DNA of 64,000 bases from Atopsyche davidsoni (lineage: Eukaryota > Arthropoda > Insecta > Trichoptera > Hydrobiosidae): NCBI GenBank assembly GCA_022113835.1, contig JAILWY010000010.1:3187501-3251500 (forward strand), read 5' to 3'. A program made the position numbers and the translations under genes. Below the pieces are notes generated by a model. That model worked only from the letters and a program-made list of their open reading frames with translations, searched no databases and was not told the origin of the DNA. Of the stretch, positions 11,740 through 24,600 are shown in pieces (the first letter of the stretch is position 1; every line of letters begins with the position of its first letter).

Positions 11740-12395
11740 ACAACAAAACTCTTTTCAAACAAGCACTTATTGCGTTTTGTGAATTGTTAAGAGGTCTCAA
11801 AGGCTGTGTTATTTCAGTAAAAAGTTCAATAAAAGGATATATTGCTTTTTTTATAAATACGAGATATCGTCTAAAAATTTTTTTTTTCGTCAAGTGCCTC
11901 TCCTCGTAGGAGGCTGGCGACCATTTCACTGAGCATATACACATGCTGAACCAGTGATCATTGTTTTCTTAGAATGTAGTGGGTTTTATGTAGGAAGGAA
12001 ATGTCATAATCCTTTCCTTACAAAGCTCTGGCGTTTAGATGTGATACTCTTTCTGCAGCAAGCTACAGAAACAAGGTACTTCCAGAGCACATCCCTCCAC
12101 AATCATTCCAAGTCACTCCATTACCGATCCTTTACACACGCTCAGGTTACAGAATGGCAGCTATGCACAAGCAACATAATGGAACGATTGGGGAAGTCTA
12201 AGATTCAAAAACCGTTAGTTAAATATCAATTATTTAGTAAAGTCCAAAGTACGCTGTGCTCTTCTTGCCGTGAGGTTATGACGCATTTTCATGCACATTG
12301 CACTATTGCACAATATCGAGGGACAGTTACAGGTAATTTCAGCAGTACGTGCATATCAAAGCGGCGATGCATGCATACGCTGAGATAAAGATAAA
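11740..12395. other. Non-coding DNA between the 9-bp repeat and a SINE
   Basis: Frames of 125 and 144 residues are open here, but they switch abruptly between low-complexity and unrelated composition and lack splice context or known motifs. I treat the stretch as non-coding. Confidence 0.4.
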
Positions 12396-12399
12396 CAAG

Positions 12400-12760
12400 A
12401 TGCATTGCCTGTTCGCATATTTATGGGGAACTCTGCATGTTTATGCAGCGGCGAGGAGTGTCTCCGGCCGGCACGTGCTGCACACGGTGACGACAATAAA
12501 TTCCTGGGGACGTTTTCATTTCGACGCCGCTGGCTCCGTGAAATCGCCGCCTGGTGCCGGTCAATTCACTCCCTTTATTACCCCGCCCGTGCCGCGTGTT
12601 GCCATTCGCAAAAATTTATCATCCATACAATATTTAGGTTATCAATTTGCGAGCGAAAAACCCTCGAACAGGTGGGATTCGAATCCGCATCTTCACGGAC
12701 TTGCAGCCAGATGCTCTAACCAGCCGTGGAGGTGTGGGTTCTAATTCTACTAGTGGTGTG
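12400..12760 (-). mobile_element. tRNA-derived SINE (second family)
   Basis: Read on the minus strand, about 12735-12662 looks like a tRNA. It has GGCTGGTTAGAGC (A box, D arm), an anticodon-like loop CTGCAAG and GATTCGAATCC (B box, 12674-12684). T-stem pairing is imperfect, as expected for a SINE head rather than a functional tRNA. The GC-rich body continues to about 12400. It differs from the family at 2.2, 20.5 and 21.5 kb. Confidence 0.65.
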
Positions 12761-14485
12761 AATTCGTTTCGTGTGTAAATCGATAACGTAAATATTTATT
12801 ACATTGTGTGCATTATATTGGCTTCATGACATCATGAGACATCTGAGCTTAGATTATTTTGACAGTGAATTAATATCACTCCACCTCACCTGGAGATAAC
12901 TTATATAAAATTTACATGAACACTTCTTTAAAATCATAAACTAAGGTTTGCTTAGATAATGCATTAGCATACTATGCATGCTTTAGCGATTATTATCTTT
13001 GTTTTTGCACTTTGCACAATCATTAAAAATATGTTTTTATAGTTTGAACGGTTTATTTTAACACAAACTTTGCTATAATCGTCGTCTTTTCTACGAAAAA
13101 ATGTAAAAGTCATAAAAATAAACTGAAAATATAAGGGTCTTGCCGACATATGCCATATTGTCATTACTGATTTTATGTTGGGAGTGCACAGACCCCAACC
13201 TTCAGTCCTCGCCCCGCCGGCAATGCCCGGCATGTGGTGTTTCTACCCTATCGGCTTACGTTAGCCAAATACTTTCTTTAACTATGCTTCTATTCTTTCT
13301 CTTTCAATAAAATCTCGAATATTTTACTGAAAAAAGAGAGCGTATTTCAGTTGGAGTAATATGAAATACTCTTCATAAAAGAGTAGTCTTGCTAGTAACG
13401 CCGGTGTTAAATTGCCTTTTAAAGTGCTTCTTTAAAAGATAAATTAAACATACGAAATATATGTCTGAAATATTCTAAACGTCTCCATTACATTCTGGAT
13501 ATATATATTTTTTTAAGTCAAACCATACAAATAATTATAACCGTAGAGGCAAATATATATACATATTTTTTAGGAGGGATTTATAATAAAAATAAAGCAC
13601 AATTACAATAAAATAATTTACTTCAAACAAGAATGATTAAGGATAAGTATATTAAAATAAGAAATACTAAAAAGTGATTAGGTATTTATGCGTTTTGTTT
13701 GATTTAAAAAGTTTTATATATACGAGTATTATAGCTTGTTCTACATAAAATATTTATCTTTTATGTTATGTTTAATGGAACATGTATGCGAACACATACA
13801 TATTCTATTAAGATATTTTAAATAATGTATACAATGCGCTGTTTTTACAAATAATAATATATTCGTTTTTTTTTTATATGGATGTATTCATATTATTCAT
13901 TTTAGTTTTAATGTATGCAGTTTAGTGAGTTTGGATTTTTTAAGATAAGGGATGGGCGGGAGGTGTAGACATTATGATCACTCTCGAGGGGGGCGTAAGG
14001 ACAAAAAGGTGAAGAACCCTAGCACCGGGGGTTAATATATTGTAATTTATTACTTTGAGCATCTTACTTTTGAAATAGGTGCCAATATTACTAAAAAATA
14101 TTTTCTTATACATAATAATAAATAAACTGCATTTTTTCTAAAGGTTTTTACGAGTGCTGAGTATGTTCAGAAAAACCATTGGCATATATTAAAATAAACG
14201 GATCAGTTATATTAATTTTATTCAGAGTGCTTTTGAATATGAAAATTTATATGCAAGCTTTTATCGGATGTACTTACTGCTAGATTACTTTATTTTCTAG
14301 GAATTTTTACTGTAGTGTCGTGTTTGAATTTATTACATTATATATAGATAGAATCATTGCACTAACGGTACCGCTGAGAATTTATCTTTCCCAATTCATT
14401 TGAAAATATAATATTCACGTGAGCATTTTTTTGCGTTTTATTTCCGGGTAAACTTCAGCGGTTTCACTGCGACACTTGGTATGTG
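12761..14485. other. AT-rich non-coding DNA
   Basis: No gene or recognisable repeat is supported. A short GC-rich patch near 13185-13235 is too small to classify. Confidence 0.5.
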
Positions 14486-14489
14486 TTTG

Positions 14490-14850
14490 AGGCATGAAAC
14501 CCTGTGCAAAAAAAAATAGAACAAACGGCTTCATCAAATCGCCCCGTCAACATGGCGACGTTGCATTTTCCGGCGGCCATGACAGTCGGGTGTTTAATTC
14601 CTGACAGCATCAAAGGATTGCCCGACGATGTTTATTGCGAATTACGTCACGTTCCTCCGTGGCGTGAATCCAAAAAAGAGCGTCGTTTTGGATGAGGAAT
14701 TTCATCCAAAACAACGGCGGGCGAAAAAAACATGTCAACTGCGTCCGCCTATAGAAATCGACGATTGTTTGCGGTCGGTATTGAATAAACAACACCGGAT
14801 TCAATGTGCTTCGATAGATGCTGCATCTGTACCAAAATCAACATGACTGT
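14490..14850. other. Moderately GC-rich island, unassigned
   Basis: Open frames of 60-72 residues occur on both strands without a known motif. A near-perfect inverted repeat (GTCGTTTTGGATGA with TCATCCAAAACAAC, about 14682-14715) forms a hairpin and causes some of the opposing open frames. This could be a conserved non-coding element or a MITE remnant. Confidence 0.3.
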
Positions 14851-15455
14851 ATTATTTGCATGCAATCGAAGTTACACGGCTCCTAGCAACGATATGGTGT
14901 AATATACAAGTAAAACAATGATTAATTTTTACATGTAAATGAACTCGATAAAAGTCTAATGAATTGTTTTATAATCGCACGTGTAAGAAAACCCCACGAA
15001 ATCGATTTGTTTTGTGAATTGGCAATTACTCAGTAAGATTTAATCACAATTAAATTTGAAATCACTGCTCCATTCATATGGAAGTAATGTATGCGGAAAA
15101 CATGACGCAATAGACATAAATTGAGAAATCATGGTCGGTAAAAACGATGTAAATATTTTGTTTTCGCAATATATTAAATACTTGCTCTCGGTATTACAAT
15201 TCAATGCTCGCCTTAAGAGATTATTCTCGAAATAATTCAATCTCCGTTCACAATATTATGTAAAGAAGCTTCCAGATTTGAGATATTTAAGCGCTCGGCT
15301 CAGAAAATAATGTCCCTTCCGTTAAATTATACCTAAAATAAAAGTGATGAAGTGTTTCGTACGGTATTACATTAATATTAAAGTGATTAAGCGGACTTTT
15401 AAAAATTTAGCCGCTCCCGGTCTTGCGGGGGGGGCGGGGATTTAAAATTTATAGG
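14851..15455. other. AT-rich non-coding DNA
   Basis: Nothing beyond a short G run at 15426-15434 stands out. No coding or RNA feature is supported. Confidence 0.45.
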
Positions 15456-15784
15456 TTAATTGGAATTCGCTCCTCCGGCTAATCCATCACAGCGGCGCCG
15501 CGGCCATGTTTGTTTTGAAGACGATAAATGGCTGCTTGACCTTTCGGCCCTCGCAGCTGCCAGCGACGGACCCGAGCAGCTGTTGAAGAACCGCGGACCA
15601 ATCACAAAAAAGAAGCTGGCCAGACTGAGCCTGCCCACGTCAAAACCGGTTCGAGATAAGCATCTCGACCGATTTGGTCATATCGCCCATATTTGGTTAA
15701 TCACCCAATAGCGTCCATTTATTTTGAGTTTTTTTTTTTGTGGTTACGCCTTAGTGGTCAAAGCAAAGTAGAACGCTATTGGGT
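15456..15784. other. GC-rich island followed by a 12-bp perfect inverted repeat
   Basis: An 83-residue plus-strand frame (15460-15711) and a 60-residue minus-strand frame are both open. Neither has a splice site or motif that I can support. ACCCAATAGCGT (15703-15714) and its exact reverse complement (15773-15784) are 58 bp apart and overlap the frame's end, which argues for a small foldback element or cruciform site. Confidence 0.35.
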
Positions 15785-18700
15785 CGCTAGTTGTGCGTTG
15801 ATCTGCGTTATCTGGTTTAGCGTTCATACATTGTATAATATGTACGCAGAATCGAATGTATACAGGCTTTTTAGGCGAATAAATGTGTATTGAACATATT
15901 CTAATCTATTCTGATCAATAAGATCAAATTAATAATACATCAAGTAAAACGAAGATTTTTCTCAGTCCGTCAGTTTGTTTTCGTGGTGTGTAATTTATTT
16001 TAGTGCAATTTGTTTCCAAGCCACTTGTAGTGTTAGTGCAAACATAATGACTTTCTTTTGTATAAACTAATGGTTTTATTTAACAAACATCAAATTCGTG
16101 GAAAACCCGAACGCAGTTATTTTTTCCAATATTTTTAATTAAGAATATGTTTTGTATCTATGGAATATCAATAAGCCACCCACAAACTGCAATTTTACTA
16201 AACAGACAATGCATCATATTTCACTATACGTATTTTTTTTTAAATATTCATGTAAAATTTTAGAGTTTTACACATTTATTAAAAAAGTGTACGTTTTATA
16301 AAACATGAAGCCGGTGCGGTTTTTTGGGAGTTTTAATCTGAATCATTTATATCACCTAATAAATAATTTAACATTTATCCAATATTTACAACTTTTAATA
16401 ATTAAAATATAAACAATATTATTTTCATAACAAAACAGTGCGATTAAATTCTATTGATAATTTACCGGGGTTTAAACAAATAATTAATCATGATTCAAAG
16501 CCTAATTGAATATACAGATTTTCTTGGCACGACATATGAGTATATAAAAACTAAATTACTCACGACTGGACATCTAAAAGGGGTCAGGGAAAAAAGCAAA
16601 GGCAAAATGACAATCAACAATATTGTGGCAAGTCTAGACATTATTGTCTGCTAACTTTAACAGCTTGTGTTGGTCAAATGCTTCTTTTCACAAGGAGAAT
16701 CATTTACCCTTTAAGGTCACGAAGGGCAGCGATATTATCTTAAGACAATTGTTTGTAAGATTTTCGATATAACCAATATTATATTAAATAATTTATTTGA
16801 TTATAAATTTATGAAACGTGAAAGTACAAAAATACGTTATCTTAATTTAAATAAAACAAAATATCATTAAGTGTTGATGTCCGATTTTTTTCTGTTTTAC
16901 CAGCGAGCCTTTTTCCTTAACATCAATCAACCTCACTTTATAATATTTCACAACTATTATGATATTTCAGAGTTTTATTTTTTTCTATTCGTGGTATTTT
17001 CGACCCATAAAGGTATCACAGCATTGTTGTGTTTTGATTATCTCAAAAAAAATGTGTTCATGTTTTAAGTACAACAACTTAAATACGAGAAATTTTGTTA
17101 TACTTAAAATTAATTTACACGTATAATTTACAGAAAAATACAATATAAATATGAACGTTTTATGGTATGCATGAGAGTAAATATTTTGAGACCTCTAAAT
17201 TTTTAGGCTTTGGAGCTAGATCAGCAAGCATTTTTTTAAATATACAAAAATGGTAATCAAATAACTTAACAATCCAATGGTTTTATTATCAAAAGCACGT
17301 AGTACAACCTAATAAAAATAACTCATCAAATTCTCGGTACATCGTAAATAGAGAAGATATCTCAGTTACAGCTTTAAAACATTCATCGGAAAAATCTTGG
17401 CTTCCGATAAAACTTTCAACATTTCAGATTTCTTTACAGCCGAGCGACGCGACGTGACGACTGAAAAGTAATCGGCCCCCGTGGAGACAATGCGGAAGCA
17501 AATAATGTTCTAAAGTCCCAACCTGAAAGAAACTATACTATTTATAGCTAGGGAAATTTATTTTAAACATTTATTCCCTACTTTTAATGTTTTAAGCAAT
17601 GAACAAAACCGATGATGCGCATTTAAAAAATATTGTAAGGATTTTCGCGATGAGAATAATCGCGACACTTATATTCATGATTATGTAATATCAAAGATTT
17701 GATGTTAAAGGAGTGTGAGTATAAATTCAAAAATGTTACAAAAAAAAAACGAAGGTTATCTCGTCGTTTCATGCGTGAATCGTTTCCCTTAAAACATATT
17801 GTTAAACCTAACCGAGTCAAACTACCATCACGAAAGTTTGCCAACGCAGTTTATTAGCGCTCGGAACGGGAATTTATTCCAAGGTATCCATAAAACACTG
17901 CAAAACTTAAGCTCTCCGAATCCGCCGTCGACGAAAGTTAACTTGACGTGTAAGGCCCCGGGTAACTCGGATGTCGAACCAGCATTACCAGGATGGAAGT
18001 TCTGCGAGGCTCTACTTAGCCAATGGCCGGGAGGGATGAAGACCCCTTCGGAGGGGGTGACATTACCGACATGGGGTGGATCACAAGGCCTAAGTTTACA
18101 ATACTAGCATAGCTACAGACTGGAAACATCGTCTGCTTATACACTGTGTTTCTACACTTAATATAAATTACAAGCATATAAATATTATTTGTGAACAATA
18201 TATTATATAAGTATATATTCTTAATTTTGATTTTCCTTAAAAAATATTTTTTTTTCATTTCCAGTACCAACGAGTCACAGATAACAAACTTGTAGCACAG
18301 AAAAAACAGCTTGAATAAGTAAGCTTAAACTCCATGGTTTTTAAAATTGTAAAAAAAGGACTTAAATCCAACTTGCTGTCGGTTTTTTTTATTATTTTTA
18401 TGTCATGAAAACAAAACGCGCTTCATCGATTAAAATAATCGGCGTGAATTTATTGCTTTGAATGTAACAGCACCGTTAACTGCTTCTCCTACTTTTAATA
18501 TTGAGAAAATAGTGCTGTCGAAGACAAAATGGCTGGGTTTTATTGCTTTGTATGTTACAGATAATCAATTTATGGTACTTTTTAGTAAACAAATAACAGC
18601 GACTAAAGAATCTATCTCATTTAGTTTAATTCCTCCATTTTATTAGAGCTGGGTATATTATAAAGCAGTTTATGCTTCTTAACCTACTTTTAATTTTGTG

Positions 18701-20204
18701 ATAATAATCTGTTTCATTAAACTAAATTAAATCCAAATTCTAAATGAAGCAAATTTTACCTCATATCCTTTTAAAAAGCCGCAACATTTGAAAAAAAGCT
18801 TTAAACTGCTTTTGTATCTTTAACCCAATGCTATTATAAAAATCTTATAATTCGTTTAATAGAAATATCTTTGTTTAAATACATCAAGTATAGAAAATTC
18901 TTTATACACATATGTTTAATAAACCCGTTTTACTTGCTGTAAAAAAACAGGTGGGTTGTGCATTGATTGCATTTATAATTATATACTAAAATCAACAAAA
19001 ATAATGCGGATTTAGCATCCAGTAGATTATTTGAAGGCCTAATGCTTTTTGACCTTCGGTTGATATCAAATTAGTGTTGACATAACATCGTCTCACTACA
19101 GCAATACAAGGCCCAGGAGCTAAATTCTCAGTCTCATACTATACTAACCTAAATTATCTAGGATGTTCTTGTTTAAAATCTGTAATATTCTGGAAACTCG
19201 TGTTAAGTTCTAGCAATCTGAACTTTGATAGACTTGTTGAGCCTGCCAACTAACTGTATAAATAAGTTTTATAATATCGTTTCACGTTATTAATTCGTCT
19301 CTGTACTATTAGGCGCACATAACCGCCGGTTCGCGGACTAAGTACGTGCTTATAGCAACACCCCTATCCACGCACTCCTACCCTTCCTAATTATTAAACG
19401 TTTCAAATGAGAATGGATCATTAACACCATTCACAATTATACATTTCATAAACAAAAGATACGTTCCTTAGATATGCGCATTTATGTTAATACGGAGTAC
19501 AAAATTAATTCACACATTATTAAAAAATAATACGTAATATTTTATGCTAATAGATAATCCAATTCCGTTTCTACGATAATGCGAATTCAAAACACCAATA
19601 CGGTTACGGAGTCATAATTACGTAATGAAATAGCAAATAGAAGCACTTTCATCGTTGCCAAGAGTAATCTCCCTTTGCTTGGTTATTTCATTGTTATTAT
19701 TAAAAATCAAATTTTTCAACCGTGAACATGATCTTTAAGACTTAAATCTTCTTCTTCTTCTGATGCATATCCTCATAGGAGACCATCAGAAGAAGACCAT
19801 TGATGGCGACGGCCGCTAAATATACTCTTTGACAGTCGTTCGACTTCTTCGGGATGATTTCGCCAAAGGGTTCGTGAATAATAGTGGACTATATAATTTC
19901 ATTTTAATGCAATTTATTTTAGACTTTTTCATTAAAGTAAATTAGCTCTGGGGTGTGCTCTTGGGTGTGCTTAGCTCTGGCCATTGTGTTTTCCTGTTCA
20001 CACGTCTGGTTATCTTTTTAATACTATTAATAACTCCTCGACTCCATCCATAACACAAATAATTGATACTTTTAATTGTTACTTAGCTTAATATATCGCC
20101 TTACTCGCTTATCACTTTAACAATTATAAATTATAGCCAGATATAATTCAATTTCAAAGGAATTTATCGTGTCATCGAGTTGGTAACAACCATTTTACCA
20201 GACG
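15785..20204. other. AT-rich non-coding DNA with a few compositional islands
   Basis: No gene is supported. Islands of higher complexity lie at about 16565-16760 (several ACAAT/ATTGT motifs and AAGGTCA), 17430-17490 and 17860-18110. The last has a 102-residue open frame on the plus strand without known motif. A 12-bp hairpin lies at 19754-19765 with 19784-19795. These islands could be conserved regulatory elements; that needs comparison with related genomes. Confidence 0.4.
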
Positions 20205-20209
20205 TGGAG

Positions 20210-20805
20210 GATTATGATAAACTAAGAAAAAGACGATTAAAGAAGTTTTTAGAAAAATATAATCGTGAGTTGTGTGGAATTTGAACCCATATCTCCAGGC
20301 TTACATGGCCGGTGTACTAACCATTGTACTAACGAACCACTTCCATAAATCGAGAATTTTTAACAATCATACTCCACGTATGACAACCAATATTTAGTGG
20401 TTTGCAAGCACTGGGTTTTTTAATCAAAGTAACAAGTGAAGCGTTGAACGTCAATAAAGTGCGTTTTTATTACCTATTACAGGTTTATATTATTACTATA
20501 TTCAATCAAAAAATAGACATACATATATGATGGTGCGCGTCTTGGCTAAATTAATAGATTTTTTAAATAATATCCAGATTGGATTAAAAACGCTTCACTT
20601 GATACTTTGATTAAAAACTCCAGTGCTTGCAAATCACTAATTATTGATTGGCCTAGGCATATTGGTTCATATGTGGAGTATAATTGTTAAAAATTGTCGA
20701 TTTATGGATGTGGTTCGTTAGTACAAGGATTAATACACCGGCCATTTAAGCCTGGGGATGTGGGTTGATATTTTTCTGAGAATTTCTTTAATCATCTTCT
20801 ATGTG
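20210..20805. repeat. Large imperfect inverted repeat of two SINE copies
   Basis: The segment at about 20210-20442 and the reverse complement of about 20587-20805 align over roughly 220 bp with scattered mismatches, separated by about 145 bp. Both arms contain the tRNA-like core with the GGCCGGTGTACTAA phrase or its complement, so two SINE copies of the 2.2-kb family lie in opposite orientation. Transcription through it would give a long hairpin RNA. No TSD was found around the pair. Confidence 0.75.
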
Positions 20806-21200
20806 TGAAATTATGTGCCTTATCATATTAGTAAAAGAAATACGCACTTGATTGACGTTCAATTCAAAAAATAGATTAGGTTGAAAATACTGAGTAGCAT
20901 GCAGTAATTTGTGATTTTTGTCGAGTTGCGAATCTGATGCGTCATGGGGTAGGTGTTCCGAGGGTGGCCGCGGATTTTCATGAATGCGCCTCACGTACCG
21001 CAGCGATGCACCCCTGAAAGCGGCCCAGCATCCCCCGGTCAGGCTCTCGGGCGTGCGGAACAAATCTTCAGGATGTATCGACGTGCACGTTGCACCCCGA
21101 TCATACAGCGATAAATATATTCAGCACCATTAGAAAAGCGCACCCCCCCATCGCCACTCGGGGAAGAAGTGCCGGTGTGAATTTGTACAATTGAATTGGT
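20806..21200. other. GC-rich patch between SINE copies, unassigned
   Basis: A compositionally distinct patch with CG dinucleotides begins with the SINE tail phrase at about 20840-20875. A 91-residue minus-strand frame (20788-21063) is open, but it runs through the SINE tail and is not credible as a gene. Confidence 0.35.
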
Positions 21201-21345
21201 TATGTAAAAAAAACGATTTTAAGTGTATTTTATCAACTGTAGCCTCGTGATAATGTTGCGAGCGTGACACATTTAAACACTATTTTGTAACAGCCTTTTT
21301 ATCATACATGTGATATGATCATGTTACAGTTATTACTAATATGAT

Positions 21346-21662
21346 TAGGCATATTAGTTCATACATAGAAGATGGTTTAAAGAAACTCTCAGAAAAACAT
21401 CTTAGGTTAAATATAGGTTGGCCTGGGCACATTGGTTCATATGTAGAGTATGATTGTTAAAAATTCTCGATAAACGAAAGTGATTCGTTAGTACACCGGC
21501 CATGTAAGCCAGGGGATGTGGGTTCAAATCCCACACAAATCACGATGATATTTTTCTGAGAGTTTCTTTAAATCATCTTCTATGTATGAACTAATGTGCC
21601 TAACCCGTAATGGGTAATAAATACGCATCTGATTGACGTCCAATCCCCAAAAAATAGACACA
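21346..21662 (+). mobile_element. SINE-like element with foldback arms around a tRNA-like core
   Basis: Arms at 21346-21401 and 21544-21602 are nearly perfect reverse complements (about 56 bp). Between them is a tRNA-like core. The tail (21603-21662) is shared with the copy at 2425-2479. An imperfect flanking repeat around ACAGTT (near 21324-21333 and 21663-21673) may be a decayed target duplication. Combining inverted-repeat arms with a tRNA head is unusual for a simple SINE. Confidence 0.7.
21480..21543 (+). other. tRNA-Thr-like core of the SINE
   Basis: A 6-bp acceptor-like stem pairs GTGATT (21480-21485) with AATCAC (21538-21543). The T arm has a perfect 5-bp stem, GTGGG TTCAAAT CCCAC. 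The anticodon-like loop CATGTAA would carry TGT (threonine), on a stem with one mismatch. The D arm is truncated to about GTTAGTAC, so this is not a functional tRNA gene but the polymerase III-type head of the repeat. Confidence 0.65.
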
Positions 21663-24600
21663 AGTAACAGTTCATATTAGGGAAATGAATTTGCTTTCCC
21701 GGGTGTAAAATCACGTAATTATATTATTATAGCTTCAACTTGTATACTAGCGGAATTTTCAGTATTAAATCCGAAGCTTGCCAACGAATTATTCGTTTTA
21801 AAAAAACAATTTTTAAAAAATCGTGTGAGATCGTACTCAAGCCAGCATTATCTCTCTACAAAGGAACAAAATAATAATCGCATTTGAAAATTTTATTTAT
21901 GTTTAAGAAATATGTTTAACCACAAAAGCATGAACAGTATGAAATGAAGCACGTTGTTTCAACGCCATATATAAATATTAAGTTACATCAAACGTTAATA
22001 TTACACTACCCTTAGTATGGATCCAAAGCACTACACACCCTTCTTGGAATTTAAGATTCATTCTATACCGGCACTCCCAAAGAGAAAACTTGTAGTCGCG
22101 AAAAACAATACAATAATTTCTATGAAGATTCAAGGATATTGTGTGCTATACACTTGCTATGCACTTTTTAGTATACTCCTTGGTTTTGGCAGCCGTTGTG
22201 ATGAAAAAATTTAGTTTCTCCAAATTTTTAGTACTATAGAGATACGCAGTAGTATAAGAATTGGAATAGAAATACCCTAAAATAATTCCAGAAATATCAA
22301 AACTCAACACCCAAGAATGCATATAAATTTAATACATTAAATGTTATCTTTTGTGATTGAACATAGCATTATCACGAGTTCATATTTTAATTATTCTGAG
22401 CGACATTTTTTCCACCCCGTGTTATTTTTACATTCTGCTTTCTATTTTGACGATTCACAATAGTGATATGATGTTTTTTGCGTTCTATTGTTGAGAGCTC
22501 AGAGTGTAGATATTTTTCTCACATCCAGTATCAGCCCGTTAAATTGCAGCTTTTTTGAGCTTTCTCGTGTCGCTTTGCGTGATTTTATGCTGTTCTCCCG
22601 TTACTTCGTGGATTCAGTCTCTCTTTGTGTACTTTTTTTGATTTGACAATGCGCGATCGGAATTTTGCATACCTCCGTTGATAATGAGATGAGTCTTTTT
22701 TTTATTAAAAAATGCTCTGTTTTGTTTTTAAAAAAATCGGGTATATTCGTAAAAGCATGTAATAAAAGCTCAACATACCCAAGATCATAAAATATTAAAC
22801 ACAAAAGAAGACATTTTTCTCCTCTTTCTTTGTGTTTTATTTAATGACTATTTAAGAATGATTTAAAATATGTAGTAATAAATATATTTTTCTTTTATCT
22901 TAACGAATAGTCACGTATATTTAAACCACTAATAGTCCTTATCAGATGAGAGAAGCACTCCAACACGAAAATTAAATTATAATTAAGTTCTCTTTTCGTC
23001 TCTTGACCTAAATACTTTTTACTTCACTGTTCTGAACAATAAAAAAATTGCTAAAATAACCACTTAAAGGCCGCATGTTTAAGCCAATCACTTATTACAA
23101 ACAAGTTACACCATCCTGCCATTTGGACAGATTTTAATCTATCTATAATCCTGAAAGCAAATAATATTTTAAAATCAAAGAAAACTCGAAACATTAATTT
23201 AACAATAATTCAAAAAAAAAAAAAAATTATTATTTTTTTCAAAGGGCTCACACATCTAGGCAAAGCTTTATTGGTGATTTTTTAAATAAAATATTGATAA
23301 AATTGTACGAGTCGGCTGTTGAAATAGGCTGCACCCCGGACCCAGAGACTTCGCTGGCAAATATCAATAGTGGCTACTTGCGGAGGATTTTTTCGCCCTT
23401 GTAATATTTTCCTTCTCGACATTTTCAGCGTTTTACAAAAATTCGCTCCTGTTTTTCCGTCATTATTGACATTCTCATAAATCAAAAAATACTTTGTTTT
23501 TTATTGGAATAAGCCCGGAAGAACGCAGTGTTGCGCGGGTCCGTGCTGATTTGACAGCCGAAATTAAAAAAAATAAAGAACATTGGAAAGCGGAAATAGA
23601 AAAGAGAAGGTTTAATATTATTTTAATACTCCCTTATATCCAATAACACGCAATTTACTTTCATGGTGAAAAATTATTGCTTATTTTACTGAATCGAGCT
23701 ATGTTTTTGAAACCGTCACATTATCAAAAAGTAAACAAGGTTATTTCGACAATCGATTCAAATAATAATATAATCATAATCTATTAGCTATTTGGCTACT
23801 AACTTTTGTTGTTCAACTTTGGAGTATTACAAATATGAACCAGTCTGTCGTGAATAATCGATTTACAAAAGAAATGACGATAAAAATAATCGAGATTACT
23901 TCAGTATTGTAGATGCGATATACTTGTTGGGGTAAAAAATTCAGGTATTGAAAATAATATTAATAATTGTAACATATATATTATGTGGGTTTTTTTGTCG
24001 ATTTTATTTTTCTTTATTGTAATCTATAGTGTAATTTTTATTAACTGTTTTTGTTTCAAAAATCCAGACGATTTTTTTTAATTCAAGATTTGTTTCATAA
24101 CGGGTATTTTTAGAGACGGTGTGTATATGGACTCAAATAGATTGGCAGTGGAAAACCGATTCTATCAAAAAGATGCCTGGCGATGCACTTTGTATTATTG
24201 ATGCTCCTTTGCGAAGTGGTGCGAATCCCATCCAGTTTGCATGCCACTAGAAGTATGCGAAATACCCGGAAAAACATCACACCAGGCTGTATCGATTCAC
24301 CTCAAAGGTTTCCACAAAGGTAGCAACAAGAGCCTCCGATACGAAGTCGCTTAAGAGATTTATATAATAATTCTTTTTATATTTTTATTTCTGCGATAAT
24401 CTGTGAATGAACTTTCTTTAACTACACTGTTCTTTGGGATAGAAGGTCGTAAGAGATAAGGCAAGAAAACAAGTTTTAAGAGTCTGGGTATATATTGTAT
24501 ATAAAACCTTGCATAGGACGTGTTTTTATGCTTGGACCTGAAGGCAATTCTTGAAATTAATTTAAATCATTGTACTGTCTTTATTTTATTGGACAAATCA

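Noticed and set aside
11471..11909. ORFs of 65-125 residues with SAQSAQ, PSQPSQ or TGLTGL runs
   Set aside because: Caused by the 9-bp tandem repeat; sequence on either side is unrelated and frames disagree.
12662..12735. Functional tRNA gene on the minus strand
   Set aside because: The T stem has a mismatch and no acceptor stem pairs; a SINE head fits better.
17799..18107. 102-residue plus-strand ORF
   Set aside because: It is the longest clean ORF in its neighbourhood and GC-richer at its end, but it has no recognisable motif, splice signal or homologue I can recall.
21480..21543. Functional tRNA-Thr gene
   Set aside because: The D arm is truncated, the anticodon stem has a mismatch, and the core is embedded in a repeated element.
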